Source: Bacteroidota bacterium (GTDB taxonomy: Bacteria; Bacteroidota; JABWAT01). From it: a stretch of 64,000 nt of DNA. Both the position numbers and the translations under genes were made by a program. Location: the NCBI GenBank assembly GCA_013360915.1, contig JABWAT010000003.1, forward strand, positions 62,001 through 126,000, given 5' to 3'. Positions 36,102 through 47,786 of this stretch are shown here, in pieces. The notes under the pieces were generated by a model, which made no database searches, was not told where the DNA came from, and was given only the letters and a program-made list of their open reading frames with translations. Every line of letters starts with the position of its first letter. Positions within the stretch are counted from its first letter, which is position 1.

Positions 36102-37022
36102 TTATACCAATCCTGCTATTTGAAGTTGTTGTTTCAGGCGGATGAGGCCTTCTCTCGTGGTTGAAAATTTCATTCCCAGCTCCGATTCGGCCTTCAGAAC
36201 AATCAGACCCGAATTCAAGGGCCGGGGAGCGGGCTGATTCAGATCACTGGTCACCACCGGACTGATCAGGGAGCGGTCATAGCCGAACACATCGGCCAAT
36301 TCAAGGGCAAAATCAAAACGACTGCCAATGTCACGGCCAGCCGCGTTATAAATTCCATTCACCGAGCGTTCCACCCCACGGTAAATGGCCTCTGCCAGGT
36401 CATCAACCAGCGTGGAATTTCCAATCTGGTCGGTGACAATTCTGACCGGACGGCCCGATTTGAGTTCATTTACCAGCCACAAGGCAAAATTGCTCTTGGT
36501 TCCGATTCCGTAGCCGTAAACCACCATTGTTCTGAAAATGATGTGAGCGATACCGGCTGACAGAACTTCGTTTTCGCTCGCCAGTTTCGATTTTCCATAA
36601 TAAGATAACGGATTGACTCGCTGTTCCTCCGTATAGGGACCCTGCCGGCCATCAAAGACGTAATCCGTCGAGACATGAACCAGTCTGATCCCCAGACTTT
36701 TGCTCATTTCAGCCAGATACCGGACCCCATCCACATTGATTTTCCAGCAGGATTCGCGGTCGGTTTCACATTTGTCCACATGAGTCATGGCCGCACAATT
36801 GATGATTACGTCCGGCTCAAAATTCCGGACCACCTCGTGGACCGATTTCCGGTCGGTGATATCCAGAAAGGAAAATCCGCAGCTGACGGTTTTCAGGTGA
36901 AGGGATTCCGACTTGTGAGTGGCCATCACATCATAGTCCGGATTGGAAGCAAACAGCGCAGTGACTTTTTGTCCCAGCAATCCATTGGCCCCGGTTATCA
37001 GAATGCATTTTGCAGTGGTCAA
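36102..37022 (-). CDS. RmlD-type NAD(P)-dependent sugar-nucleotide reductase
   Basis: A short-chain dehydrogenase-like protein (306 aa) of the dTDP-4-dehydrorhamnose reductase family. The dinucleotide fold begins [17 protein letters not shown]. The catalytic pair is in [13 protein letters not shown], with VSTDYVFDG before it. No rmlA, rmlB or rmlC is nearby, so the dTDP-rhamnose role is not proven; methionine adenosyltransferase regulator-like relatives share the same fold. The start is a TTG at 37022 that overlaps the stop of the kinase-like gene, with GGAG seven bases before it. Confidence 0.85.
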   Translation of the reverse strand: MTTAKCILITGANGLLGQKVTALFASNPDYDVMATHKSESLHLKTVSCGFSFLDITDRKSVHEVVRNFEPDVIINCAAMTHVDKCETDRESCWKINVDGVRYLAEMSKSLGIRLVHVSTDYVFDGRQGPYTEEQRVNPLSYYGKSKLASENEVLSAGIAHIIFRTMVVYGYGIGTKSNFALWLVNELKSGRPVRIVTDQIGNSTLVDDLAEAIYRGVERSVNGIYNAAGRDIGSRFDFALELADVFGYDRSLISPVVTSDLNQPAPRPLNSGLIVLKAESELGMKFSTTREGLIRLKQQLQIAGLV

Positions 37023-38026
37023 AGTAAGGCTCCGTTCAGTCGGATATGTTCCGCTTTTCTTGAAAAATTCTCTTTTGCAGCTGCCAGCGCAGCCAGATTC
37101 AGCGCCTTGATCGCCGATGATTTCACCTGCTGAGTCCGGACCAGTCCGGCCGAAAAGACCGGACCGAACACATGTCCGCAGCCTGCAGACTGCTGATCGG
37201 GATGAACGGCGGGAGGTCTCAGAATCAGGCTTTGAATCTGACCCAGAATCCGTTCCCAGATTACCACACCCCGGCTTCCGCGGGTTACCACCATAAAACG
37301 GGCTTTCCCTTCAAGAAGGGCCATCCGGATCAGTCCTTTTTCTGTGGTTCCGGCCGAAAAGAACAATTGCTGAAGTTCACGCTGATTCACCTGAATGGCA
37401 TCCACCGAATCAAACAATGTTTGCAGATCCTCCTTCACACGGTCCTCTCCCAGACGGGACCGTTTGAAAAACGAGCCCGGCAGCATTTGCAGATCGGCAT
37501 AAATGAAGGCCGACGGATAGTAGGCCCTGATCTGTTTCAAATCGCTGACCGACAAGTCCTGTGGGGTTTCCACTGACAGATAAATCAGATCAGTCTCCGC
37601 CGGAATGGAAAGCTCTATGGCCGGATCAGCCACTGTTACCGGCTCATCCAACCAATCCCCCGACTCCCATTTCCGGTGAATAAACCGGGTGGGAACCTCC
37701 GGGTGACTGTCCATGAAATCAAACCCCGTAAAGGGAAGATAGTCTTTCACCTGACTGATGGCCCGACGGGTTTCCTGATCGGCCGGGATCACCGGAACCA
37801 CCCGGTCTCCTGCTTTCAGAACCGAGTTAAATGCAAAGAGCGACAGCAGGGCAGAACCCGGTTCCGGAAGTCCCTCAGATACTGTTGTTGAATGGTTGAC
37901 CCAGGTCCACTGGCTTAATAAACTGATCAGCATTGTGTTAAGTCCGGCAAAAATAACCCCCTGTGAAACGATTTGGAATTGCCCGGCCACGAATTTGAAA
38001 CAACCCGATTTCCTTTTCGGGTTCAT
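37019..38026 (-). CDS. PfkB-like sugar kinase homologue with altered active site
   Basis: About 335 residues of the ribokinase/PfkB fold: an N-terminal strand VIFAGLNTML, a middle with DAIQVNQRELQQLF, then MVVTRGSRGVVIW and SAGCGHVFGPVFSAG. In active PfkB enzymes the last block reads GCGD, where D is the catalytic base. Here it is H (codon CAT, confirmed on the minus strand). The start is uncertain: ATG at 38026 or 37933, or a GTG between; the first strand of the fold needs residues before 37933. It may be a degenerate or re-purposed kinase. First gene of the run through serS and pyrF, and the neighbour of the oriC candidate. Confidence 0.65.
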   Translation of the reverse strand: MNPKRKSGCFKFVAGQFQIVSQGVIFAGLNTMLISLLSQWTWVNHSTTVSEGLPEPGSALLSLFAFNSVLKAGDRVVPVIPADQETRRAISQVKDYLPFTGFDFMDSHPEVPTRFIHRKWESGDWLDEPVTVADPAIELSIPAETDLIYLSVETPQDLSVSDLKQIRAYYPSAFIYADLQMLPGSFFKRSRLGEDRVKEDLQTLFDSVDAIQVNQRELQQLFFSAGTTEKGLIRMALLEGKARFMVVTRGSRGVVIWERILGQIQSLILRPPAVHPDQQSAGCGHVFGPVFSAGLVRTQQVKSSAIKALNLAALAAAKENFSRKAEHIRLNGALL

Positions 38027-38303
38027 TCGTGGTAAATTTACAGGTTGAAAACGCTGTGGATAACCTACGGAAAAAGCGTGAACACGATGTGGAAATCCGC
38101 CGGAATCCAAAGTGGGTTCCTCCGTACTGACCTGATCATCTGAATAACCCGCCCGGCCGGTGTGGATAAAAAACCGGACAATATGGGTTAAACAACCATC
38201 GGGACCGCCACCGGCTGGAGTTATCCACTTGTTAACAGCCCCAAGCGATAACATCAAACAGATTTTCAATCTTTATCTGTATATTGGAAGGACAACCTCA
38301 CCG
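38027..38303. other. Candidate chromosomal replication origin (oriC)
   Basis: Intergenic DNA between the divergent pfkB-like and dnaN genes. DnaA boxes (consensus TTWTNCACA): two perfect copies as TGTGGATAA at 38055-38063 and 38161-38169; one-mismatch copies TGTGGAAAT (38088-38096) and TTATCCACT (38221-38229). An AT-rich stretch follows (38250-38285, with TTTATCTGTATATT), a possible unwinding element. Genes to the left are mostly minus strand and genes to the right mostly plus strand, as expected for replication leaving this point both ways. Inferred; not tested. Confidence 0.7.
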
Positions 38304-39413
38304 ATGAAATTCAAGGTCAATTCCGGACTGCTTCTCAAAGCTCTCAACAAAGTCAACAGCGTTGTTCCTGCAAAAACCCCGCTTCCCATTCTCGAAAATA
38401 TCCTGTTCAAACTATCCGGAAACCGGCTAAGCCTGTCAGCTACTGACCTGGAAGTTTCCATGCTGACTGAAATTGCAGTCACCGGTGAAAAGGATGGATT
38501 GGTAGCCATTCCCGCAAAACGACTGATTGACACACTGAAGGCCTTGCCCGATACCTCCCTTGCTTTTGACGTCAATGATCAGAATCAGATCACTTTCAGC
38601 ACCGACCGCGGAACGTATAAACTTTCTGGTGAAAATGGTCTCGATTTTCCGGCCATTGCCTCTATTTCAGGCGGAACCAGCATGTCCATTGACAGCAAGC
38701 AGCTGGCACGGATGATCAACCACACTCTTTTTGCTGTTTCTTCAGATGAACTGCGGCCGGCCATGATGGGCGTTTTGTTCCAGTTTCATGCCGACGAGTT
38801 CAAAACCGTGGCCACCGATGGTCACCGGCTGGTGGCCTTTTCCTTTAAAGGTCTCGCCATTGATGAACCAAGAACCATCATTGTTCCTTCAAAAGCCCTC
38901 AATATTCTGCTGAAGAACATTGAAGGTCCGACCATTCCGGTACGTGTGGATGACAAATTTGTCTCCTTTGAACTGGAAAGTGGTATTTTGGTTTCCCGTC
39001 TGATCAAGGAGAACTACCCGAATTACGAGGCGGTCATCCCATCAGAAAACAACCGTACTCTTGTGATTTCGAATGTGGAACTTAAATCGGCTGTTAAGCG
39101 GGTCTCGTTGTTTTCAAACTCAAGTACCCACCAGATCCGGTTTGCCATGTCGGATCAGCCTCTGAAAATCACAGGCGAAGATTACGATCAGGGCCGTTCG
39201 GCTGTTGAATCGGTTCCTTCTCTGTTCACCGGTGAATCACTCGAAATCGGATTTAATGCCAACTACATCCAGGATATTCTCGATCATATCGAAACCGATG
39301 AAGTTCGTTTTGAATTTTCGGGTCCCACCCGTGCTTCCGTTATCTTACCGGCAGAACAACTTGAAAATGAACACCTGCTCATGCTGGTCATGCCGGTACG
39401 GATCAATAACTGA
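38304..39413 (+). CDS. dnaN: DNA polymerase III beta subunit (sliding clamp)
   Basis: Ring-forming processivity factor (369 aa) with the usual three-domain repeat. The true start is the ATG at 38304 opening MKFKVNSGLLLKALNKV, which matches the family N-terminus; the open frame extends back to 38160 but that part covers a DnaA box and is not clamp-like. VATDGHRLVAF and the C-terminal VMPVRI, the hydrophobic pocket region, are recognisable. First gene of the plus-strand replication cluster; recF follows after six bases. Confidence 0.96.
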   Translation: MKFKVNSGLLLKALNKVNSVVPAKTPLPILENILFKLSGNRLSLSATDLEVSMLTEIAVTGEKDGLVAIPAKRLIDTLKALPDTSLAFDVNDQNQITFSTDRGTYKLSGENGLDFPAIASISGGTSMSIDSKQLARMINHTLFAVSSDELRPAMMGVLFQFHADEFKTVATDGHRLVAFSFKGLAIDEPRTIIVPSKALNILLKNIEGPTIPVRVDDKFVSFELESGILVSRLIKENYPNYEAVIPSENNRTLVISNVELKSAVKRVSLFSNSSTHQIRFAMSDQPLKITGEDYDQGRSAVESVPSLFTGESLEIGFNANYIQDILDHIETDEVRFEFSGPTRASVILPAEQLENEHLLMLVMPVRINN

Positions 39414-39419
39414 CCCTGA

Positions 39420-40529
39420 ATGTTTATCAGGCGACTGGAGGTCCGTACTTTCCGGAATCACCGCCAAACATCACTTGAATTCGATTCTCCTGTAAACCTG
39501 ATCGTTGGAAACAACGGTCAGGGAAAAACCAACCTTCTTGATGCCATTTACCTGTCGGCATTGACAAAATCCTTTCAGGTAAGTTCCGATCTGCACTGCA
39601 TCATGCACGGAGCGGACGGATATCTCGTCTCACAGGAAACAAACGATGAAGCCGGGCGGTCCTATCACATCCAGGTCCGCATGGACAGGCTGGAAGGAAA
39701 AACCTGCTTTCTTCACAAGGAACGGCTTCAGGGATCCTCAGACCTTATCGGGTTGATACCAACCGTACTTCTGACTCTGGAAGACCGGTTTATCACCATG
39801 GGAAGTCCGGCCGATCGCCGGAAATTCATCGACGGAATTCTCTATCAGGTTTCACCCGCCTATATCGATCATTCACGTAAGTACAGGCGTGCACTCAGAC
39901 AGCGGAATGATCTGCTCGTGTCGGGTTCAAGAAATACCCCTTCCTGGTCCGACCTGCTAGATTCCTGGACTGATGAACTGATCACCTACGCAGTTTCCAT
40001 TGTTTCCAGAAGGCTCGATCTGGTCAGAGAACTGAACGATCGTCTTGCATCCTTGTTTGAAGAAGACCTTTCCGGATTCGAAAAGCCAGAACTGAATTAC
40101 CTCTGTGAAGGAATCAGAGAACCGGATCCCGCTTCTCTCATCGATCAGTACCGATCGGTTTTCCGCGATCTGAAGGGTGAAGAGGCTGCGCGGCAGGTTA
40201 CGCTGGCTGGTCCGCACCGTGATGACATGGGAATAACCTTCAATGGACAGGATGTCCGGTATTTTGCTTCCCAGGGCCAGCACAAGCATCTGCTTCTCAT
40301 GCTTAAAATGGCTTCCTTTTTTTATCTGAAGGAGAAGAAGTCAGAAACTCCCCTCCTGTTGCTCGATGATATGTTTTCTGAACTGGATTCGTCACGGCTT
40401 TCTGTGTTCAGTCGGTTTCTCCCGCGGTTCGGACAGGTTTTTGTGACCATGACCAACCGTGAACTGCTTCCGGTTGATTCACCTTTTTCCATTTTCACCG
40501 TTTCAGAGGGTACAGTTACCAGACAATGA
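39420..40529 (+). CDS. recF: DNA replication/repair protein RecF
   Basis: SMC-like ATPase (369 aa) that helps load RecA at gaps. Walker A is GNNGQGKT (30-37). The ABC signature region holds VTLAGPHRDDM, and Walker B is LLLLDDMFSELDSSRL. Normal length and ends. Its stop overlaps the start of the DUF721 gene (ATGA), so translation is coupled. Confidence 0.96.
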   Translation: MFIRRLEVRTFRNHRQTSLEFDSPVNLIVGNNGQGKTNLLDAIYLSALTKSFQVSSDLHCIMHGADGYLVSQETNDEAGRSYHIQVRMDRLEGKTCFLHKERLQGSSDLIGLIPTVLLTLEDRFITMGSPADRRKFIDGILYQVSPAYIDHSRKYRRALRQRNDLLVSGSRNTPSWSDLLDSWTDELITYAVSIVSRRLDLVRELNDRLASLFEEDLSGFEKPELNYLCEGIREPDPASLIDQYRSVFRDLKGEEAARQVTLAGPHRDDMGITFNGQDVRYFASQGQHKHLLLMLKMASFFYLKEKKSETPLLLLDDMFSELDSSRLSVFSRFLPRFGQVFVTMTNRELLPVDSPFSIFTVSEGTVTRQ

Positions 40530-40822
40530 GATCACACATCGGAAAACTGTTTCATATAAGCGACTGGCTGAATTTGTTCCGCTCGGGAACCCGCGCCGGC
40601 CAGCACATGAAGAAGTACGATGTGATTGTTCAATGGGAATCGGTTGTTGGCCGGTCCATTGCGGCAGTGGCCAAACCGGAGCGGATTGAAAAGCACGTAC
40701 TTACCCTCCGCGTTCAGCATGCCGTCTGGCGGCAGGAACTGCTTTTCAGAAAGAATGAACTGATCGGACAGATCAACACATACTTCGGCGAAAACATTGT
40801 AAAAGATATCATTTTTCGGTAA
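40526..40822 (+). CDS. DUF721 protein, DciA-like helicase loader
   Basis: A 98-residue protein of the DUF721 family. The DciA members of this family load the replicative helicase in bacteria that lack DnaC or DnaI. Family features seen: VIVQWESVVGRSIAAVAKPERI, given by its key part WESVVG, followed by LTLRVQHAVWRQELLFRKNELI. The position between recF and gyrB agrees with a replication role. It is shorter than proteobacterial DciA and contains only the core domain. Confidence 0.85.
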   Translation: MRSHIGKLFHISDWLNLFRSGTRAGQHMKKYDVIVQWESVVGRSIAAVAKPERIEKHVLTLRVQHAVWRQELLFRKNELIGQINTYFGENIVKDIIFR

Positions 40823-40827
40823 ATTTG
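40797..40827 (+). promoter_or_regulatory. Putative Bacteroidota-type promoter for gyrB
   Basis: TTG (40797-40799), a 20-base spacer and TAAATTTG (40820-40827) match the -33/-7 TTG-TAnnTTTG pattern. It overlaps the last codons of the DUF721 gene and ends 36 bases before the gyrB ATG. Confidence 0.5.
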
Positions 40828-40839
40828 CAGGTTATTTAA

Positions 40840-42810
<1,971 letters not shown>

Positions 42811-42846
42811 CCCACCCATCTTATCAGAACTGATTGACTATTGATT

Positions 42847-45300
42847 ATGGCATCTAACGACCGTATACGACCAAACCAGATTGTCGAGGAAATGAAACTT
42901 TCCTACCTCGACTATTCCATGTCGGTAATTGTTTCAAGAGCGCTTCCCGATGTGAGGGACGGATTGAAACCTGTTCACCGCCGGGTTCTGTTCGGAATGA
43001 ATGAACTGAGCATGGGTGCGGGCAGGGCCTTTAAGAAGTCGGCCCGTCTGGTCGGAGAAGTGCTCGGTAAGTATCACCCGCATGGTGACAGTGCAGTTTA
43101 TGACTCTCTGGTACGGATGGCCCAGGAATTCTCCATGCGCTATCCCCTGGTCGATGGTCAGGGTAACTTTGGTTCGATCGATGGTGATGCCCCGGCGGCC
43201 ATGCGGTATACTGAAGTAAGAATGAAACGCATGGCAGAGGAAATGCTGCGGGATCTGGATAAGGAGACGGTTGATTTTCAATCCAACTTCGATGATTCGC
43301 TGGAAGAACCCAAAGTACTGCCCAGTGCCGTTCCAAATCTGTTGGTGAACGGATCTTCTGGAATTGCGGTCGGAATGGCCACCAATATTCCTCCTCATAA
43401 TCTGGGAGAAGTGGTGAATGCCCTTCTTGCCATGATCGACAATCCAGAAATAGAACTGCTCGATCTGATGGATCTGGTAAAGGCACCCGATTTTCCTACG
43501 GGTGGAATCATTTATGGGATGGCCGGTGTGCGTGAGGCGTACCGGAGCGGACGTGGCCGGTGTGTGATCCGGGCTAAAGCTTCCTTTGAAACCAAACCCA
43601 ATGGTCGCGAATCCATCATTATTCATGAAATTCCATTCATGACCAATAAGGCCTCCATCATTGAAAAGATTGCCGAACTGGTCAAGGATAAGAAAGTAGA
43701 AGGTATTTCCGATATCCGGGATGAATCGGACCGTGAAGGGATGCGCGTGGTTATCGATCTTAAGAAAGATGCCATGGGAACGGTCGTCCTGAATCAATTG
43801 TATAAATACACCCAGTTGCAGAATACGTTTGGTATCATCATGCTGGCACTGGTTGGAGGCATTCCAAGGGTGCTCAGTCTGAAAGAGGTGCTTCGTCACT
43901 ACCTCGATCACCGGATGGATGTGGTGATTCGTCGCACCCGTTTTGAACTGAAGCAGGCCGAGGCACGTGCCCATATTCTGGAAGGTCTGAAAATTGCGCT
44001 GGATCATCTGGATGAAGTGATCAGCCTGATCCGCTCCTCACCCGATACCGAAACTGCACAATCTGGTCTGATGACCAACTTTGGTCTGAGTGAAATTCAG
44101 GCAAAAGCCATTCTGGAAATGAGATTACAAAGACTTACCGGTCTTGAACGCCAGAAAATTGAGGATGAATATCAGGAACTCCTTAAACTGATCGAAAAAT
44201 TACGTTCAATTCTCGATTCTGAACTCCTGAGACTTCAAATTATCCGCGAAGAGCTTAATGAAGTTCGTGAAAAGTATGCCGATGAACGCCGAAGTGAGAT
44301 TGTTCAGGCTGATGATGAAATAGATATGGAAGATCTGATCGCTGATGATCAGGTGGTGGTGACCCTTTCCAATCAGGGCTTTATCAAGCGGGTTGCTATC
44401 GGAGAGTACCGGGCTCAGGGACGCGGAGGTCGCGGAATCACCGCCGCTGCTATCGGCGATGATGATTACATGGCCCACATGATGGCGACAACCAATCATC
44501 AGTGGCTGATGTTTTTCACCAACCTTGGCCGGTGTTACTGGTTAAAAACCTGGGTGATTCCAGAGGGCAGCCGCCAAAGCCGCGGCCGTTCCATTGCAAA
44601 CCTGCTCAATATGTTACCCGGAGAGAAGGTTGCTGCATTTATTGCCGTTCGCGGATTCGATCAGGGTGGCTTTATCATGAAGTGTACCCGCAAGGGAATT
44701 GTGAAGAAAACCGAGCTCGAAGCTTACAGCAATGTCAGAAAGGGCGGGATCATTGCAGTTAACATCCGCGAGGATGATGAACTGATCGAAGCCAGGCTGA
44801 CCTCAGGTACCGATCAGGTGATTCTGGGATCACGCTTTGGAAAGTCGATCCGTTTTGAAGAATCAGATGTGCGTGACATGGGCAGAAATGCCACCGGTGT
44901 GAAAGGAATGACACTCGAGGACGGAGATGAGGTGGTCGGTATGGTAACCACCGGCAGTCCCGATATTTCACTGCTGGTTGTGACCGAAAAAGGACTGGGA
45001 AAACGGTCCCCACTCGATGAATACCGTGTCCAGACCCGGGGAGGAAAGGGAATCCTGACCGTCAAGACCACCGATAAGAATGGAAAAATGGTCGCCATCC
45101 GCGAAGTGGATGATACCAAGGATCTGATGATTATCACCACTCAGGGGACCATCATCAGGCAGGCCTGTTCAGAATTACGAGATATGGGACGGAATACCCA
45201 GGGTGTGCGGCTTATTCGTCTGAACGAAGGCGACACCATTGCTGCGGTTGAAGTCGTTGATCATGAAGAATTGATAGATGATCAAACCCCCTCCGCTTAA
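42847..45300 (+). CDS. gyrA: DNA gyrase subunit A
   Basis: Cleavage subunit of gyrase (817 aa). Catalytic tyrosine Y121 in AMRYTEVRM. The quinolone-region stretch [18 protein letters not shown] keeps S82 and D86, equivalent to E. coli S83 and D87, the drug-sensitive state. The C-terminal wrapping domain has the GyrA box as QGRGGRG, which separates it from ParC. I use the ATG at 42847; a TTG at 42841 is also open. A strong terminator lies just after the stop, shared with convergent glnA. Confidence 0.96.
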   Translation: MASNDRIRPNQIVEEMKLSYLDYSMSVIVSRALPDVRDGLKPVHRRVLFGMNELSMGAGRAFKKSARLVGEVLGKYHPHGDSAVYDSLVRMAQEFSMRYPLVDGQGNFGSIDGDAPAAMRYTEVRMKRMAEEMLRDLDKETVDFQSNFDDSLEEPKVLPSAVPNLLVNGSSGIAVGMATNIPPHNLGEVVNALLAMIDNPEIELLDLMDLVKAPDFPTGGIIYGMAGVREAYRSGRGRCVIRAKASFETKPNGRESIIIHEIPFMTNKASIIEKIAELVKDKKVEGISDIRDESDREGMRVVIDLKKDAMGTVVLNQLYKYTQLQNTFGIIMLALVGGIPRVLSLKEVLRHYLDHRMDVVIRRTRFELKQAEARAHILEGLKIALDHLDEVISLIRSSPDTETAQSGLMTNFGLSEIQAKAILEMRLQRLTGLERQKIEDEYQELLKLIEKLRSILDSELLRLQIIREELNEVREKYADERRSEIVQADDEIDMEDLIADDQVVVTLSNQGFIKRVAIGEYRAQGRGGRGITAAAIGDDDYMAHMMATTNHQWLMFFTNLGRCYWLKTWVIPEGSRQSRGRSIANLLNMLPGEKVAAFIAVRGFDQGGFIMKCTRKGIVKKTELEAYSNVRKGGIIAVNIREDDELIEARLTSGTDQVILGSRFGKSIRFEESDVRDMGRNATGVKGMTLEDGDEVVGMVTTGSPDISLLVVTEKGLGKRSPLDEYRVQTRGGKGILTVKTTDKNGKMVAIREVDDTKDLMIITTQGTIIRQACSELRDMGRNTQGVRLIRLNEGDTIAAVEVVDHEELIDDQTPSA

Positions 45301-45326
45301 GCAGTCTTTACCAGATTCGTTAAAAT

Positions 45327-45355
45327 AAAAAAGCCCGGTTTAGCCGGGCTTTTTT
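45327..45355. terminator. Bidirectional Rho-independent terminator between gyrA and glnA
   Basis: A perfect 12-bp stem (six A and GCCCGG on the left, CCGGGC and six T on the right) around a 5-base loop TTTAG. Because the stem is flanked by an A-run and a T-run it can end transcription from gyrA on the plus strand and from glnA on the minus strand. Confidence 0.95.
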
Positions 45356-45379
45356 GTTGATCAGATAGTCCGGGAAGGC

Positions 45380-46804
45380 TTACACATCGTAGTAGTAAGC
45401 GAATTCGATCGGATGCGGATACAGGGAAGCAGGTTTTACTTCCTTTTCCATCTTGTAAGAGATCCAGTGCTTAACCACATCCTCGGGGAATACTCCGCCG
45501 CGGGTTAGCCAGTCATGGCTGGCTTCGAGGTTTTTAAGCGCCTCATACAGAGAAGCAGGTGTGGAAGGAACATTGGCCAGTTCTTCCGGCTTCATATCAT
45601 AGATATCCTTATCGAGCGGATCACCCGGGTGAATCTTATTGATCACGCCATCAATACCGGCCATGGCCATGGCAGCAAAGGCCAGGTAGGGATTACAGCT
45701 CGGATCCGGACAACGGAACTCGATCCGTTTTGCCTTGGCGGAAGCTCCTGTGACAGGAATCCGGATGGAGGCAGAACGGTTCCGTTGTGAATAGGCCAGG
45801 TTTACTGGTGCTTCATAGCCGGGAACCAGACGGTGATATGAGTTCAGGGTCGGATTGGTCAGGGCCAGAAGGGCAGGAGCATGTTTCAGAATTCCGCCGA
45901 TATAATAGAGGGCGGTTTCAGAAAGATTTCCGTAACCATTTCCGAAGAAGAGGTTTTTGCCATCTTTCCACAAGGACTGGTGACAGTGCATTCCAGATCC
46001 GTTGTCACCCTGAATGGGTTTGGGCATGAAGGTAACGGACTTGCCATTCTGGTAAGCCACGTTTTTGATCACATACTTGAATGTGCTGAGGTTATCTGCA
46101 CACTTGGTCAATGTATTGAACCGGATACCGATTTCACATTGACCCGCAGAGGCCACTTCGTGATGAAGAACTTCAACAGTCAGACCAACACTTTCGAGAA
46201 CATTGGACATGGCCATCCGCAAATCAGCCAGTTTATCCTTCGGAGCAACAGGAACATACCCTTCCTTCACCCGGTTTTTGTAACCCAGGTTGGGTCCTTC
46301 ATCGCGTCCGGTGTTCCAGGCTGCCTCAAAAGAATCTACATTGTAATAGCTGTAGTTACCGGATACATCGTAACGAACGTCATCAAAGACGAAAAATTCT
46401 GCTTCGGGTCCAAAGAAGATGGTATCAGCGATTCCGGTAGAACGAATGTAGGCTTCTGCTTTTTCGGCAATACCGCGGGTACAGCGATCGTAGCGCTCGC
46501 GGGTGAGCGGATCGTAAATATCGCAGTAAAGTGACAGGGTGGTTTCGGCGTAGAACGGATCGATAAAGGCCGATTCCGGATCCGGGATCATGAGCATGTC
46601 AGACTCATGAATGGATTTCCATCCGCGGATGGAAGATCCGTCGAAAGGTTTTCCTTCAGTGAAGGTCTCTTCCGAGAACATGCTGACGGGATAGGTGATG
46701 TGTTGAAGACTGCCGATAAAGTCCATGAACTTGAAGTCAATAAACTTCACGTTATGGTCTTTAATGGTGGCCATTACTTTTGCAATGGCTTCGTTCTTAC
46801 TCAT
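45380..46804 (-). CDS. glnA: Glutamine synthetase, type I
   Basis: Dodecameric enzyme (474 aa) making glutamine from glutamate, ammonia and ATP. Visible: [21 protein letters not shown], the metal/ATP site [15 protein letters not shown] and [11 protein letters not shown]402 in [10 protein letters not shown] falls where the adenylylated tyrosine of the GSI-beta class sits, so adenylylation control is possible; no glnE is in the window. The lrp-like regulator gene is 29 bases upstream on the same strand and is the obvious candidate for control of transcription. Confidence 0.96.
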   Translation of the reverse strand: MSKNEAIAKVMATIKDHNVKFIDFKFMDFIGSLQHITYPVSMFSEETFTEGKPFDGSSIRGWKSIHESDMLMIPDPESAFIDPFYAETTLSLYCDIYDPLTRERYDRCTRGIAEKAEAYIRSTGIADTIFFGPEAEFFVFDDVRYDVSGNYSYYNVDSFEAAWNTGRDEGPNLGYKNRVKEGYVPVAPKDKLADLRMAMSNVLESVGLTVEVLHHEVASAGQCEIGIRFNTLTKCADNLSTFKYVIKNVAYQNGKSVTFMPKPIQGDNGSGMHCHQSLWKDGKNLFFGNGYGNLSETALYYIGGILKHAPALLALTNPTLNSYHRLVPGYEAPVNLAYSQRNRSASIRIPVTGASAKAKRIEFRCPDPSCNPYLAFAAMAMAGIDGVINKIHPGDPLDKDIYDMKPEELANVPSTPASLYEALKNLEASHDWLTRGGVFPEDVVKHWISYKMEKEVKPASLYPHPIEFAYYYDV

Positions 46805-46833
46805 GGAGTTCTCCTTTTGTTTTGATTAAACAA

Positions 46834-47295
46834 TCATTCCGGGAGAGGGATCACTGTACTTTCCTTCATCGTGGAAAGGACGATACTGGTTTTTGTGCCA
46901 TGTACGCCGTCCCATGATTGAATTTTGCTCAGCAGCCACTCAATTTCTGAGGTATTTCTCACTTTGATCTTGAGCAGATGGCTTCCTTCACCGGTAACCG
47001 AATGACATTCAGTGATATGCTCAGTTTCCTTTACCTTTTCAGTGAAACTGTCATAGTACTTGCTGCCATCCACATTTACTGCAATAAATGCTGTGATGTC
47101 GAAACCAAGTCGTTTGGCATCCAGAATGACCGAGTACCCTTTAATGATACCCTTGTCTGTCATCTTCTTCATCCGTTCACTGACGGCCGGCAGGGACAGG
47201 CCCACTTCCGCTGCAATCTCGTTACGGCGCCGGCGTCCGTTTTCCATCAGAATCTGAAGAATCTTCAGATCGATACTGTCCAACTTTTCTACCAT
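46834..47295 (-). CDS. Lrp/AsnC family transcriptional regulator
   Basis: A 153-residue regulator with an N-terminal helix-turn-helix (DLKILQILMENGRRRRNEIA and GLSLPAVSERMKKMTDKGII) and a C-terminal RAM effector-binding domain (AFIAVNVDG, EHITECHSVTGEGSHLLKI). These dimerise and often sense amino acids. The longest frame starts at 47310, but that codon lies within the promoter; I choose ATG 47295 opening MVEKLDSIDLKIL, the family start. It is transcribed just before glnA, suggesting local control of nitrogen assimilation. Confidence 0.92.
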   Translation of the reverse strand: MVEKLDSIDLKILQILMENGRRRRNEIAAEVGLSLPAVSERMKKMTDKGIIKGYSVILDAKRLGFDITAFIAVNVDGSKYYDSFTEKVKETEHITECHSVTGEGSHLLKIKVRNTSEIEWLLSKIQSWDGVHGTKTSIVLSTMKESTVIPLPE

Positions 47296-47307
47296 AGTTT
47301 CTTCCTG

Positions 47308-47338
47308 CAAAAATATTAATAAAGTTATCGTTGATCAA
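47308..47338 (-). promoter_or_regulatory. Putative Bacteroidota-type promoter for lrp-glnA
   Basis: On the minus strand TTG (47338-47336), a 20-base spacer and TATTTTTG (47315-47308) match TTG-TAnnTTTG. The -7 element ends 13 bases before the ATG of the Lrp-like gene, so the leader would be very short. Confidence 0.5.
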
Positions 47339-47589
47339 GAATGCTGCTTAAAAAATTAAGGAAATAATCAGAAACCCTTAAAAAAATACTGATTTCGCAA
47401 TAAATATCAGGAAATCAAAGGACCAGCATGCATAACTCAGCAACGTGAAATTACGAAAAAAAGTAAGTCCAATGAACCTGTTATGTTAAAAAAGTTAATA
47501 AAAGGATAGATGAGTGTGGCTTTTTTCCCAACCAATCACAGTGGTCTACCTGAAGTCTGATGGCCCAGCAGAATGGCTCCTTCCCGGAA
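47339..47589. other. AT-rich non-coding stretch upstream of dnaA
   Basis: Part of the 548-base gene-free region between the lrp and dnaA start codons. It is rich in A and T with short A-runs. A 62-codon minus-strand frame at 47481-47669 does not look coding. I see no RNA gene and no perfect DnaA box in this part. Confidence 0.6.
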
Positions 47590-47752
47590 TGTGGAAAACT
47601 GGTGGAAAAACGACCGATCCTTGAGAATCTCGGGTAAAAAAGAGGATTGAAAAAGATAATATTCTGCATATAAATTATTTAAAAACAGTTACTTACAGAA
47701 ATTTTTGACAATGGGGAAAACTTTATCCGACCCTTCTCTTCAATGGGGATAA
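47590..47752. promoter_or_regulatory. DnaA-box-like cluster upstream of dnaA
   Basis: Sites close to TTWTNCACA: a perfect match as TGTGGAAAA (47590-47598), then one-mismatch copies GGTGGAAAA (47601-47609), TGGGGAAAA (47712-47720) and TGGGGATAA (47744-47752), all in the same orientation. An AT-rich stretch (47650-47705) lies between them. They may be autoregulatory sites for dnaA or a second part of a bipartite origin. Confidence 0.55.
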
Positions 47753-47756
47753 AATG

Positions 47757-47786
47757 TTGAAATTCGGTCGCTCTGCTCTAATTTTG
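47757..47786 (+). promoter_or_regulatory. Putative Bacteroidota-type promoter for dnaA
   Basis: TTG (47757-47759), a 19-base spacer and TAATTTTG (47779-47786) match TTG-TAnnTTTG. It ends 57 bases before the ATG at 47844 and lies inside the longer open frame, which argues that the frame's first 30 codons are not translated. Confidence 0.5.

Noticed and set aside
42934-44007. Long open frame of 357 codons on the minus strand inside gyrA
   Set aside because: It is entirely antisense to a certain gyrA and has no recognisable family; a codon-bias shadow.
47481-47669. 62-codon minus-strand frame upstream of dnaA
   Set aside because: Covers DnaA-box-like sites, has odd composition and no ribosome-binding site; treated as non-coding.
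47705-47710. TTGACA that could be a sigma-70 -35 element for dnaA
   Set aside because: No TATAAT-like sequence at 16-18 bases; the TTG-TAnnTTTG match at 47757 is better.
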